This document shows positions 1-11,118 of a stretch of DNA of 64,000 bases, piece by piece. The DNA is from Pisolithus tinctorius (Eukaryota > Basidiomycota > Agaricomycetes > Boletales > Pisolithaceae): positions 248,001 through 312,000 of the forward strand of contig JANFAH010000040.1 of NCBI GenBank assembly GCA_024663395.1. Direction: 5' to 3'. A program made the position numbers and the translations under genes. Every line of letters begins with the position of its first letter. Positions within the stretch are counted from its first letter, which is position 1. A model generated the notes under the pieces. That model worked only from the letters and a program-made list of their open reading frames with translations, was not told where the DNA came from and did no database searches.

Positions 1-962
1 AGCCTCGCCAGGGCCGTACAATCCCTCGCCCGGTCTTCCCACCGAGACACCGAAGGAAGCTCAGGATCAGCCAAGGTCTGAGAGCCGGACACCTTCGACG
101 GCACTGACCCAAAGAAGCTCCGACAGTTCCTCGTCCAGTGCGAGTTAACTTTCCAGAACAAACCCCAAACCTTCCGTGATGAGCACCGAAAGGTAACCTT
201 TGCTCAATCCTACCTCAAAGGAATGGCACTTGAATGGTTCGAGCCAGACCTTCTTCTCACCGGTGAACCTGAGGACCCACCCCTGTGGATGGACAGCTGG
301 CGTGAGTTTGTCATCGAACTCCAGTCGACCTTTGGTCCCCATGACCCGGTAGCAGAAGCTGAGAGCCAGCTCGACCACCTAACTATGAAAGAAACCCACC
401 GCATCAATAAATACATGGTCGAGTTCAATAGGCTAGCTACCCAGGTACGGGGATACAGCGACGGGGCTCTCCGCCACTTCTTCTATGCCGGTCTCCCCAA
501 CCAAATCAAAGATGAGATAAGCCGGGTAGGCAACCCCGCACCCTTGAAGACCTTTGCCGTCTAGCTCAGGACATAGATGCCCGCTACTGGGAATGATGCG
601 AGGAGGTCCAACGCCAGAACCAGTCTTCCGGTAACCAGAACTCGTCAAAGACCGGCAACAGAGACTCAAACACCGACAAAGGGAAAACCTCGGCATCCAA
701 CACCTCCCAGTCCCCTGCTACACCAAAGACCAGCAGTACCAATGCCGGGTCTTCAAAGCCCAAAACAGCCAGCAACAAACTCGGCAAGGACGGAAAGTTA
801 ATGGCTGCCGAGCGAAAGCGACGTTTCGACCTAAAGCTCTGCATGTTCTGTGGAGGGGATGGTCACGTAGCCAAGGAATGCCCCAAGAAGGTGGCCAAAG
901 CTAGAGCAGCTGCGGCAGCTCTGGAAGCCACACCGGAGGCCTCCACCAAGGCAAAAAAATAG
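1..962 (+). pseudogene. gag of gypsy A (broken)
   Basis: Frame 1 is open from the window edge through a Gag capsid-like region (about 80-560, with EPDTFDG, ALEWFEP and NKYMVEFNRLA). It then shifts to frame 2, which runs to TAG at 960-962 and carries a CCHC zinc knuckle, CMFCGGDGHVAKEC, near 841-882. Three lesions are visible: TGA at 76-78, a one-base frameshift near 560, and TGA at 594-596. Both TGAs fall where an Arg CGA codon fits the reading. Gag packages the element's RNA into virus-like particles; this copy cannot make full-length Gag without suppression. The N-terminus is off window. Confidence 0.85.
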
Positions 963-1015
963 TCAGCAGTCCTCAGAACCTTGCACACCCCGAGGACCGC
1001 GTTGACTCCGGTGGT

Positions 1016-4000
1016 GTGCTCTCGGAGGTTAAGCTCAACGCGTCCGCTCTTTGTAACCCGAATAGTCTTATGCCTACCATTTCTCTAGCATCCTACAACG
1101 AGCTGGCATTCCCAGTACTCGTTGACTCCGGCTCTATGCACTGTTTTATAGATATAAAGTTTGCAAATAAAATCTCTGTTCCCCTTTACTCCGTCCCGCT
1201 GGTCCAGCTTCGGCTGTTTGATGGCACATCCAACTCGGTCATCACCCAGGCAGCAGATCTCGTCTTCGTTTTTCCCTCCGGCGATGCAACCCTGGTCACC
1301 CTCTATGCAACCCCGCTGGACTCCAAGTGCAAGGCAGTCTTAGGATACAACTGGCTCACCCAACACAATCCGTTGATTGACTGGGTCTCGAGCAGTATTA
1401 GATTCCAGATGCCCGTACAACGAGTGCCAGACCCCCCGACGTCACCCCCTGGCCCCGAGCCTTCGGCTCCCGCACCAACCACCCTCGGCTCTAATGAGCA
1501 TCTGACCCCGCAATTAGAGAAACCGGTTGCACCGGGCTTGACTTGCCCACCTATCGCCTTCATCAATGCCATGGCCTATGTCCAGGCATGTAAACTTGAA
1601 GGGTCTTCTCAGTTCAGCCTCCAGCTTCATCCCTCGGCCCTCACCTCTCTTTGGTCTTCAAAAGTAGAAGATGCACCGAACCTCTCCAGCATTCCACCGG
1701 CGTATCATGAGTACGCCGACGTGTTCAGTAAATCCAAAGCCACTACCCTAGCACCCCACTGAGAACACGATCTTAAAATCGAGCTGGAAGGAGACTCATC
1801 ACCACCCCTTGGCCCTATCTACTCCCTGTCACCGGTAGAGCTTGAAGCTCTCCGGGCCTTCCTAGACGAGCATCTAGCTACCGGGTTCATCCGACCGACC
1901 TCTTCCCCCCACGGAGCGCCGGTCCTCTTTGTCAAGAAGAAGGACGGCTCCCTTCGGCTTTGTGTTGACTTCTGGGGCTTGAACAAAATTACTAAAAAGG
2001 ACCAATACCCACTCCCCCTCATCACCGACCTCCTGGACTCACCATCCCGGGCCAAGGTTTACACCAAAATCGACCTCAGACACGCATATCACCTGGTCCG
2101 GATCGCCGATGGTGATGAATGGAAAACCGCATTCCGCACTCGGTATGGGTCCTTTGAATGGCTTGTTATGCCTTTTGGCCTGTCCAACGCCCCGGCGGCG
2201 TTCCAACGCTTCGTCAACACGGTGTTCGCCGACCTCCTAGACGTATGCGTCGTGGTCTACCTGGACGACATACTCATCTACTCCAACAACAAGAACTCGC
2301 ACCAGCAGCACATTAAAGAGGTTCTACACCGACTCCAGAAACATGGCCTGTATGCCAAACCGGAAAAATGTGAGTTCCATTCTGAATCGGTAGAATACCT
2401 AGGCTACTGCCTTTCGCTGACTGGCCTCACCATGTCCAGTGAAAAGATCAAAGCCGTCTGCGACTGGCCCGAGCCCCGGAAGGTCAAGGACATCCAATCC
2501 TTCCTAGGCTTCGCCAACTTCTACCGACGCTTCATCGACAACTACTCAGACATCATCGTCCCCTTGACCCGCCTCACACGAAAAAACATACCCTGGAACT
2601 TCTCCGAGGAGTGCCAATCGGCCTTCAATACGCTCAAAGAAGCTTTCACCACCGCTCCTGTCCTTACTCACTTCGTTCCTGGTGCTCAACTCACAGTGGA
2701 AACCGATGCTTCGGACTATGCCATCGCTGGCATACTATCCATCACTGGTGAAGACAACCAACTTCGCCCGGTCGCCTTTTACTCCCGGACACTGTCTGCG
2801 CCGGAGCTCAACTATGACACCCACGATAAGGAGCTGCTCGCTATCTTTGAAGCCTTCCGGGCCTGGAGACACTACTTGGAGGGTGCCCCTCTACCCATTG
2901 ATGTGGTCACCGACCACAAGAACCTAGAATACTTCTCGACCTCTAAGGTACTCACACGCCGGCAAGCCCGGTGGTCCGAGTACCTGTCACAGTTCAACCT
3001 CGTCATCCGTTTCTGCCCAGGTAAGCTCGGTGCTAAGCCCGACGCTCTCACTAGACGATGGGACGTCTACCCCAAAGAGGGGGATAGGGGCTATGCCCAG
3101 GCAAACCCCCACAACCTCCGACCGGTGTTCACGCAAGAACAGTTGGTCTCGGCTCTCTGCGCCACATGCTTGGAGTACCCTGTACTACGTGCCAGCCTTC
3201 TAATGGACATAGAGCAACTCCACAATGAAATACTCGCCGCACTACCCCCAGACCCACTATCCCAACACCGACTTACAGACACCTCCGACCCTCGGTGGTC
3301 GGTTGACAGCACCGGTCTGCTATGCCTTGATAACCGGATCTATGTACCAGATGCCAACGACCTTCGGCTCAAGGTCCTTCAGTACAAGCATGATCACCCG
3401 CTGTCAGGACACTTCGGCCAGAATCGGACATTGGAACTGATCCGGCGAGAGTACACCTGGCCCAGCGTCCGCACCTTCGTCAAAGAGTACGTGAAGTCCT
3501 GCACTACATGCGCGAGAGCCAAAACACCCAGACACTGACCATACGGCACCCTAAAACAACTGCCAATACCGGAAAAGCCATGGAATTCCATTTCTATGGA
3601 TTTCATTGAACACCTACCGGCGTCCGGTGGTCACACCGCTGTCCTAGTGGTTGTGGACCGACTATCCAAGCAGGCTGTATTCATACCCACCCACGACACT
3701 ATTACCTCCCCTGAGCTTGCTAAGCTCTTTCTACTCCATGTCTTCTCAAAACACAGTGTCCCGGCACATGTAACCTCCGACCGAGGCTCTGAATTTGTCT
3801 CACACTTCTTCTGGTCCTTGGGCAAAGCGCTGGATATGCGCCTACACTTCACTTCTGGATACCACCCGGAAGGAGATGGCCAGACCGAACGAGCAAACCA
3901 GACCTTGGAACAGTACCTCCGGGTATATTGCAACTACCAACAGGACAACTGGGCCGAGTTACTTCCGTTGGCCAAGTTTGCCTACAACAATGCCCCAAGT

Positions 4001-4672
4001 GCCACCACCGGTGTCTCCCCTTTCTTCACCAACAAGGGCTACCACCCTAACCTCTCAGTCTTCCCCGAAAGGGACTTATCCTCGGTACAGGCGAGGGACT
4101 ACACCGTGGACCTAGACGAACTACACCAGTTCCTACGAGAAGAGATGGCACTAGCCCAAGCCAGATACCAAGGTCCGGCAAATGCGAAAAGGCTACCGGC
4201 ACCCGAGATCAACCTCAGCGACCAGGTCTACGTCAAAGCCAAGTACTTCCGGACCACAAGACCATCACAGAAACTTGCAGACAAGAACCTAGGTCCCTAC
4301 TTGGTAATAGCCCAACCCGGCACTCACTTGTTCACCCTTCGTCTCCCAGACTCCATGCGTGCGGTACACCCGGTGTTCCACGTGTCACAACTAGAACCGG
4401 CACACCCCAATGTCATCCCAAACCGAACACAGCCACCACCACCACCAGTCGAGGTGGATGGTGAACCAGAGTACGAGATCGCCAAGATCCTCGACTCAAA
4501 GGTAGACCGGTGACGAAAGTGCAAGCTGCAGTACCTGGTGCACTGGGCCGGCTATGAGGGCACCAACGAAGAAACATCCTGGCTACCGGCCACCGAGCTG
4601 GGCAACACCGAGGATCTACTCACTGCTTTCCATGCCAGCTATCCCGGTAAACCCGGACCAGTCACTAACTAA
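1016..4672 (+). pseudogene. pol of gypsy A: protease-RT-RNase H-integrase-chromodomain, three nonsense codons
   Basis: One continuous frame encodes an aspartic protease (VDSGSMHCFID, about 1120), reverse transcriptase with YLDD (about 2265-2280), RNase H (ETDASDYAIAGIL, about 2700), an integrase HHCC region (HDHPLSGHFGQNRTLELI to SCTTCARA), the integrase core (DFIEHLP, TSDRGSEF, GQTERANQ) and a chromodomain (KLQYLVHWAGYEG, about 4521-4560). The frame is broken only by TGA at 1760-1762, 3536-3538 and 4511-4513, each explained by CGA to TGA. The usual Arg of the RT motif before GLN is Trp (FWGLNKI), another CGG-to-TGG change. No ATG opens the frame near 1016; expression was probably by frameshift from gag. 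The frame ends at TAA 4670-4672. Confidence 0.92.
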
Positions 4673-4796
4673 ACATACCTTTCTTTTCTTTCTCCCTTGT
4701 TTCCTTACTCTTGTTTTTTGTTTCTTTACTACACCAAGAACTGTTAGATGCATTGAATACTATGTACATACATCGGCGTTCGACCCCAGTCGGCGT

Positions 4797-5897
4797 TTAC
4801 TCAGAGTCCCCCTCGAACACCTCCCCCTCGCTCGTCCAGAGTGCCTTCTCCTCCCCACTCTCAGAACTGGACCACCGACCTTTCATATGCACGTCCTCGG
4901 GCCGGCACATGACCCCTTCATCCAGCTCTATTCCTGCTCCCTTGCAATCCGACTGGAGACTCTTGAGTTCCAGGTCTGCCACATCCGAGTGCAGCTCCTC
5001 ACTGGTCTCGGATACTGGGGTGGTCGGGCGAAGAGCGAACTCGAACTCACCCAGCAGGTCACCCAGCTGGCTGTTGAACCGGCGCTGGGTCTCTCGTCCG
5101 GCCCACATCTCTGCGGTTTGTCGGTCCATGGCCACTGCGATCAGTTCGAATCCCTTGATCACTGCCGCCACCAGGGGGTCAGAGGGAGTGGCAGTGGCCG
5201 CAACTACTCCCAAGGGACCGGCTTCCAACTCACCAGGGATCACAGACCTGACTCGGGTGACCTTCTTCTTTTCCCTGGCCCTCGGCGACGTGACATCCTC
5301 TGGCGCTCTCTTCTTCCCAGTCTTTGCCCCGGCTTCTTCAACCTCAGGCTCCACCCCCTCGGGCAACTCGCACCTGACCTTCATTTTGGTGCACCGGTCG
5401 CACGTCCTCTTCTTGCGCTTACTTTGCTGCGCACAGCCAAAGGTGCACGACACTTGACCCTTCTCGCACTGTCGGCACGACCTGGTGCTCGCAACCCCGG
5501 CAGTCTTCTCCCACTCCTTGCCTTTCGGCTCTCCTGCCTTCTGTTGCGCCTGGGTCTCCCGTTCCCGGCGCTCGGCTTCCAACCGCTCCTGCTCTTTCCT
5601 CTTGGCCTCCAGATGCTCCTGTTCTCGCCTTTCAGCCTCTAACCGCTCCTGCTCCCACCTTTCGGCTTCCACCCGCTCCCTCTCGCACTGCTCTGCCTCT
5701 AGTCGCTCCCTCTCGAGCCTCTCTGCCTCAAGCCGGGCAGCTTCTTCCCTCGCAGCCTTGTGCCACTTGCGCTCGGCCATCTTAGCCCGGATGTCGGCCT
5801 CCTCGTCGTCGCTGGTGATCTGGAGCTCGGGCGTGGTGGCCTTCTGAAAGCCGGATGGGTCATTGAGTACGTGTGGGGAAGCTCGACGGGAAGACAT
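4797..5897 (-). CDS. Antisense accessory ORF of gypsy A: coiled coil plus two CX2CX6C clusters
   Basis: An intact ORF of 366 residues from ATG 5895-5897, read opposite to gag-pol, between the pol stop and the LTR. The N-terminal third is a long Glu/Arg-rich helix with repeated LEAERxERER units, a probable coiled coil. It is followed by two half zinc clusters, [11 protein letters not shown] and [11 protein letters not shown], the spacing of fungal Zn2Cys6 half-sites. A basic linker and an acidic tail follow. Related genes are common and repeated in Agaricomycete genomes; I know of no assigned function. DNA or RNA binding is an inference from the Cys clusters. Unlike gag and pol of the same element it has no stop codon. 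An upstream extension to 5978 lacks an ATG. A degenerate homologue holds the same position in element B. Confidence 0.75.
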   Translation of the reverse strand: MSSRRASPHVLNDPSGFQKATTPELQITSDDEEADIRAKMAERKWHKAAREEAARLEAERLERERLEAEQCERERVEAERWEQERLEAERREQEHLEAKRKEQERLEAERRERETQAQQKAGEPKGKEWEKTAGVASTRSCRQCEKGQVSCTFGCAQQSKRKKRTCDRCTKMKVRCELPEGVEPEVEEAGAKTGKKRAPEDVTSPRAREKKKVTRVRSVIPGELEAGPLGVVAATATPSDPLVAAVIKGFELIAVAMDRQTAEMWAGRETQRRFNSQLGDLLGEFEFALRPTTPVSETSEELHSDVADLELKSLQSDCKGAGIELDEGVMCRPEDVHMKGRWSSSESGEEKALWTSEGEVFEGDSE

Positions 5898-6037
5898 GAT
5901 GAAGAAGTTGGGAGAAAATGATCTTCGCAAAAACGCACCTTTTAACCCCGGGGAGCACGTGTTCCATCGGCACGGCAACTGCCGACCTCGTGTACCTTAG
6001 GGCGGGTCTCGAGGGCTCGACCCTAAGGGGGGGATAC

Positions 6038-6524
6038 TGTCATATACCGAGAAACCCTCGGTTTGGTCTTACGCTCAGAATGCCGAGTCAACGCCGAATG
6101 CCGAAACAAACCCTGTTCCTTACTATACTTTTCTAGTTAGCCTTCTGTACTGCCCTCGTTTGTGCCAGGGCAGTGTCTGTCTCCGGCTCTCCGATCCCTG
6201 TCTCCTCACTTAACGTTTAGTTGGTTCCTTGTACAGCTATTTAGTCCCCCACCGGCAACCCCAGCCTTCAGGTTACCGGTCTTCGGTATATATACTCTAC
6301 GTACGTTGTACTTAGCCCCTCAGTCTGAATATCAACTTAGTTCACCCCAAGTCCCCAGCTTAAGCCCAAGTTGACTCTTGGCTTTCGCTCCGGATCCCCC
6401 TCGGCTTTTCTCTGACCTCAACCTGGCTTGCGCAAGGGTCTAGCGCACGAGCTAAGACCAAGGGTTGTTGCCCCCGGCGCTTGGCCTTCGGCCTTCGACC
6501 CCTGTCCCAGTCATGGACTTAACA
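6038..6524 (+). repeat. 3' LTR of gypsy A (487 bp)
   Basis: It starts TGTCATATACC directly after a purine-rich tract (AAGGGGGGGATAC) and ends near ACTTAACA. It contains a TATA-like stretch (about 6287-6300) followed by ATATCAACTTAGTT, a block also found in LTRs E and G and recognisable in B. The left edge is firm. The right edge is inferred from the TG...CA ends of the related LTRs and from the resumption of the element B antisense ORF. Confidence 0.8.
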
Positions 6525-7382
6525 CAGTCTTGTGCAGTTCAAAAAGGCTGGCCAAATTGTTGGCAATCAGCCCAGCCATGTTGATAAGGCACTCGAGCTT
6601 GTCTTCCAAGCCCAAGTACCTGTCCACACCAGCCTCCCTTGGTCTACTCCTGCTGGCCTCAGGCTTGTCGAGGTCCAAGACCTCAGTCAGCCTCACACTT
6701 GTCCTTGCCTGCTTCTGTGTACTGGGCCCAGCCTTGGCATTCTCCTTGTTGGCTTTCCACTTCTTCCCCTTGTCAGTCCTCCTGGCCTTAGGACTGGCCT
6801 TGGTATCCTTCCCATCTCCAGGCCACTGGCACTTACCCTTCGACTGGTTGCACTGTATGCAGGCAACCTGCTTCTTATTGCCATCCCCAAGAAACTTGCA
6901 GATGGCCTTGGCCTGGGTGCAATGGGTACAACTAAAAGGATGTTAATGAGGAAAATGCACAAGGTTGAAAAGGCACTCACCCAGGGTCCATCACCACCTT
7001 CCTCACCTCACCCACAGCCTCACTACCACCAGCCCTGGCCTCAGCCTTGCACTTATGCTTGGCCTCCCACCTCTCCTCCTCTTTGCACCCCTTCCTCTCC
7101 TCAGCCTCCCTCTCTGCTCTCTCAGCCTCAGCCATCTCCCTTTCAACCCTCTCGCCTCAATCTGCTCCCTCTCCACTCTCTCAGCCTCCAGTCATGCCTG
7201 CTCTTCCTGCTGGGCTTGCTCAGCTGCCTTTCACCTCTTCCTTTCCTTTGACTTGGCCTTCATCACTTCCTCCTTGTCATCAGTGTCATATCGAATGGCA
7301 TCATCCGACACCTGGGTCCAGTCGACAATGACCCAGCCTTTGTTGTTCTTGTCTGTCATGGTGATCGGCCTTGATTTGGACA
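6525..7382 (-). pseudogene. Antisense ORF of gypsy B (degenerate, truncated by A)
   Basis: The minus-strand reading starts at ATG 7380-7382 (MSKSRPITMTDKNNKGW), with a frameshift or stop near 7231. It continues as a Glu/Arg/Ala-rich coiled-coil-like stretch, then a probable 49-nt intron (GTGAGT...TTTTAG, about 6929-6977). Two Cys clusters, CTHCTQAKAIC and CIQCNQSKGKC, are spaced as in the element A homologue. The C-terminal part (about 6530-6696) is cut off where LTR A begins. It is clearly homologous in layout to 4797-5897 but diverged and non-functional. Confidence 0.7.
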
Positions 7383-7503
7383 TGATGGTTAGGATGAGAA
7401 AGAAAGATGCAAAGGGCTTAGTGGGCCACAAGTACCAGTTTTTCAAACTCAGCCTACCACCCTCACAGGGGTCTCATGGGTTTGACCCCTGAGAGGGGGA
7501 TAC

Positions 7504-8011
7504 TGTCATAGCCATGTCTTGACCCCAGCCAGACTCAGCCTCATAACCATTCAGTCCAGCCTCAGCCTCACCAATCCGATATCTCCAGTTGGTCTAGCAT
7601 GGTAAACACTGCTTTGCAGTGCATGTCACTTTGGTTGAATCCTGCCTGGTCCTGTCCCAGTCTCTGTCACCTTAGTCATACATTATTAATCCTTGTCTTA
7701 CCAATTGTCTTAGCAATCCTTGCGAGACTGGCATTACCAGTCTCTGTACTATAGTTACTTCTAGTATATAAACTTGTAGATACTCGGCCTGTACTCCTTA
7801 GTCTGAAATCAACTAAGTTACCCTGATAACCCTGCCTTGGCCTCAGACTTGGACTGAGACCCACACAAGGGAATAGCACTGTAGCCTCAGTTGCTAAGTC
7901 CAAACAGTCCACCCATCTGTATCTTCATCTCTCCCCCTGATCCCAACTCCTCAGCCTTGTGCCTGCTTTGGTCTCTGGTCTGGCCTCAACCCAGACTCCA
8001 CAAACTTGACA
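7504..8011 (+). repeat. 3' LTR of gypsy B (508 bp)
   Basis: It begins TGTCATAGCC after the purine tract and ends AAACTTGACA. TATATAA (7765-7771) is followed by ATCAACTAAGTT, matching the conserved block of LTRs A, E and G. Few CG dinucleotides remain. Confidence 0.8.
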
Positions 8012-8283
8012 AGGGGGCTCGACTCAATGAGGGGTACTGTTTGAAGTCAACCCAAAGCAGGGAGGGGGTCCACTTGAGGTCAAAGGTTCATTTTGAAGAG
8101 GATGCTGGTTATTCAAAGCTGAAGGGGGCTCAACTCGATGAGGGGGGTCTGAACTCCACCATTTCCCTGTGCCATCACCAACCAGCTGGTTCACCAGCAC
8201 ATACCTGGTGTGACAAATGACATCAATGAAGTGCCAGTAGAGGTCTGGGGCATGCTGGGGGAACCAGCAAAGGAGGCTGGTCA

Positions 8284-8880
8284 TTACCTTGCAAGCTGTA
8301 ATGAAAGGCCTTGAACAAAGAGCCTTGACTGCACCTTGATGTCCAAAATTCCCTGCTTTATGAGATGCAGGAACTGCTGCTGGAAACTTCGAAGGTACTG
8401 CCCTAGGGATGAGAGTGAATCAAATTCAAAGGTACAAGCCTTCTCAAGAAAGGCAAGGAGCTCATTGAGGGGGTCAAGATCATCTCCTGGCTGCTTGAGC
8501 TCAGGGTATTGCTGGATGACCAGGCCTATGAATCGATCCCATTCACCACTGCTAGGCGTGACAAAGTGCGACCAAAGCTTCAATGAGCTTGGAGGTGCAA
8601 ACTGAAGTGCAACTTGGATGGTTGCCCTATCTTCAAAGACTCCCCTTTCCTTGCAGTACCTTACTACCTGCTTGAAGTAGTCTCAAAGGTGCTGTGGGTC
8701 TCCCAAGAACTCAGGCCTTCCCACTGAAGGGAAAATACAGCTGCACATAAGTACCAAGGGCTTGAAGTGAGCTCAAAGCTCTACAATGTGATCCCAAAGG
8801 TTTCAACAACTCAGACTGTGAGTGTGAACAGTGAAAATGTGGGCTCGAAGTGGAAATACTCAAGTCAAAGGGCCAAAATG
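8284..8880 (-). pseudogene. gag-like gene of gypsy C (broken)
   Basis: The minus-strand reading contains EFLGDP...DYFKQVVRYCKERG and a following LKLWSHFVTPSSGEWDRF region, a pattern typical of capsid-like Gag proteins of fungal gypsy elements. An in-frame TGA at 8683-8685 fits CGA to TGA. The frame ends at 8284, where a frameshift appears to continue it toward 8024. No zinc knuckle is seen because element B interrupts the gene. Family assignment rests on motif resemblance only. Confidence 0.55.
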
Positions 8881-9933
8881 CGAACTCAAGCACTCAGGGG
8901 CACAGATTACCCAGATGTGATCCCAAAGGCTAGAATTTGACCAGTAACACTAAGACATGAATACTAGTGATGTAGATTTGAAGCTGAAGCCCTGAAGAGC
9001 CAATCTATGGCTGGAGGCAACCAAGAATGACCAAAAAAAAAGCAGAGGTACAACCCTGGAAGACTGAGGGGTTCTTGAAACTGGTTTGACAGGGACTTGA
9101 GCAGTTCAGAACAGTGCCAAAGGGGAGAATACAAGGACAGGCAACTGGGGGTGGTGGCCTGCAGCACTAAGACACCAAAAAACAAGCCAGAAACACTGCC
9201 AAGAGTAAAACTCTGGCAGCAGGAGGGGGAGAGGGTGGTCCTGGGGATAATGTGCCAAAAAGCGACTTTGTGTGACCTCAGATGGGTGTGGGCAACTCCT
9301 ATGGACTGAGAAACGAGTGGTGGCGATGATAAATGGCTAAAGATGGCAGAAATACAGCAGGAAAAGTCCTAGAGTAGGTGAAGCAATGGTCCAAGTGGCT
9401 CGAAGGGGTCTCAAATGTGAAAAATGCGGTTCGACAGTGACTGGAATGGTGCAAGATGGCCAAAGATGATGGGGAATGAGTGAGGGTGATGCAGAAGACC
9501 TTGTACAACCAAAAATGCAAAGAGAAACTGCTTTGAACAGCCAAAAACACAACTGGAGAGGGCTCTGGGGGCAAGGGCACACAAATGCAGCCAAAAGTGC
9601 TGTGAACAGCTGGGAATGGATCTGACTGGCAGATAGGCAATGGAAGGCAACACACTGGGGTGCTAGGAGTCTGAAAACACACCAGAAAAACAACTTCGAG
9701 AGGGCAAAACATGACCTGAAGAGACTTTGAAGGCAAAAAATGCCTAAAAGCGATTTGATGGGGGGTTCTAGCGGCTCAAAACGGCTGTATAGGAGTCAAA
9801 AATGAACACAGGTGACGACCTACAACTCCAGAGGGCCAAAAATGCGAAATAAAACCTGCCAAAAAGCAGAAATGAGGCAGGAGGAGGAGGAAGGGATCCA
9901 AGCAAAGCAGGGCCCCTTGCAGTGGGCTCCAGT

Positions 9934-10366
9934 TGTAAGTTGGGTATAAAGCGAAGCTAGGGAGTGTAGGGGACTCCCCAGGGTGGACAAAAAAGGGGTC
10001 TAGTTTGACCCAAAGGGACTCTGAGCTTGGAGTGGTGAAAAGAGGTAAAGGAGTGGATTGAGTTGGTCAGAATGAATGGAGTAGGGAAATGAGTGAATAA
10101 TGGCATCTGGAAGTTGTCTGGGAGTGCCTCAATGAGGGCTTGTCACAGTCTTTTGTTCGCAGTCTTTGATTTCACTGTCTTTCTGTCTTCTTCCTTTTTT
10201 TTGTTGTGTACTGTAGACCTACACTAGTGCGCAAAAATCGCTGACTAAGCTACCAAAAATGCGCCAGACATGCAGGCTAAGTATCACTAATGTAAATCAA
10301 AGCAAAAATAGGGTAGAAAAGATAAAATAACTAAATCTCCTTAGTAGGGAGTACTTATTCCCCACA
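9934..10366 (-). repeat. Putative 5' LTR of gypsy C (433 bp)
   Basis: On the minus strand it reads TGTGGGGAATAAG...ACTTACA, with TG...CA ends. Two bases after it comes TGGAGCCCACTGC, a plausible tRNA-type primer binding site. The right edge coincides exactly with the loss of the LINE D frame. CTGAT (10367-10371) would be the target duplication; its partner is out of view. Confidence 0.55.
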
Positions 10367-11118
10367 CTGATACCATTTCATGGTCAGTATGGATGGTGGG
10401 GGGGTCTATTGACCATTCCTTGCAGAAGGGGATCATACTCTCAAGTATGTAGATGCAGTCGATATGAGAGTGTCATATCCATGACTATTGGACTCGGTCC
10501 CAGTCCAGTCCAGACCCCTAGCCCCTAACTCTGGTCAAGTCCAGCCCTAGTCTGGCCTAGAAAACCTAATTCTGGCCTAGAGAACACAACCTGGTCCTAG
10601 ATAACCCAACCCTGGCCTGAATAACTCAAGTCCAGTCTTTTACCCCTATCTCCGGTCCATTCCAGCCTTCTGGCCTTGCACTGCTCCACCCTGGTCCTCC
10701 CAGGTCCATGTCCAGGTCACCTGGACATAACTCTGGTCTGTTTTCCCTTGTTTGTGCTATATTTAGTCTCATCCTTTTGTCTAACTCTGCTTACTGTACA
10801 AATCCTGTGTCCGACCCTCCAGTCACCTGGACTTTGGCTATTAGCCTCTGCATAGCCACTGTGGCTATCCACTCTCTTGCTAATCTTCTTGCTAATAGCT
10901 TATTAACAAGTCTGGTTCTATGTTCGTTATCCCAGACCGGCCTTGTGTATTTAACCCCTGTACATACTTTGTAGCACCCCAGTCAGAATATCAACTAAGT
11001 ATTACCCTCAACTCCTGTACTACACCCTGAGACTACTCTATAGCTAAGGCCAAGCCTTAGGCTATCCCCAGCCCCTGTCCCGGACCTCTCCCTGGCTTGC
11101 ATAAGGGTACAGCACATA

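Larger units (their letters stand above)
1..6524 (+). mobile_element. Ty3/gypsy LTR retrotransposon A, 5' end outside window
   Basis: The order is gag, then protease-RT-RNase H-integrase-chromodomain, then a large ORF on the opposite strand, a polypurine tract (about 6022-6037) and a 3' LTR. The chromodomain after integrase places it among fungal chromoviruses. Gag and pol carry several in-frame TGA codons and one frameshift, so the copy is dead, yet the antisense ORF is open. Its LTR abuts the interrupted antisense ORF of element B at about 6525, so A is inserted in B. The expected 5-bp target duplication after the LTR would be CAGTC (6525-6529), but the 5' copy lies outside the window and cannot be compared. 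Confidence 0.9.
6525..8011 (+). mobile_element. 3' part of gypsy B, split by element A
   Basis: This holds the 3' region of a second gypsy element with the same architecture as A: antisense Cys-cluster ORF, purine tract (GAGAGGGGGATAC) and LTR. Its gag-pol must lie left of element A, outside the window. CG dinucleotides are rare here and frequent in A, which agrees with A being the younger insertion. The LTR is followed by AGGGG (8012-8016), the likely target duplication in element C, whose other copy is out of view. Confidence 0.75.
8012..10366 (-). mobile_element. 5' part of gypsy C (minus strand), split by element B
   Basis: A minus-strand element with a putative 5' LTR (10366 to 9934), a long leader and a gag-like ORF (8880-8284). 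It stops where LTR B begins at 8011, so pol and the 3' LTR lie outside the window. It is inserted in the LINE D endonuclease just after its conserved DH motif. The leader between LTR and gag (about 8880-9930) has no convincing gene; its Cys-rich ORFs are low-complexity shadows. Confidence 0.65.

Noticed and set aside
4554..5642. Plus-strand ORFs of 362 and 248 codons
   Set aside because: Leu/Ser-rich shadows of the antisense coiled-coil ORF; no start context or motifs.
6693..7492. Pro/Ser/Leu-rich plus-strand ORFs of up to 239 codons
   Set aside because: Antisense shadows of the degenerate Cys-cluster ORF of element B.
9299..9736. Cys/Phe-rich 145-codon minus ORF
   Set aside because: Low-complexity leader of gypsy C with two other overlapping frames of similar length.
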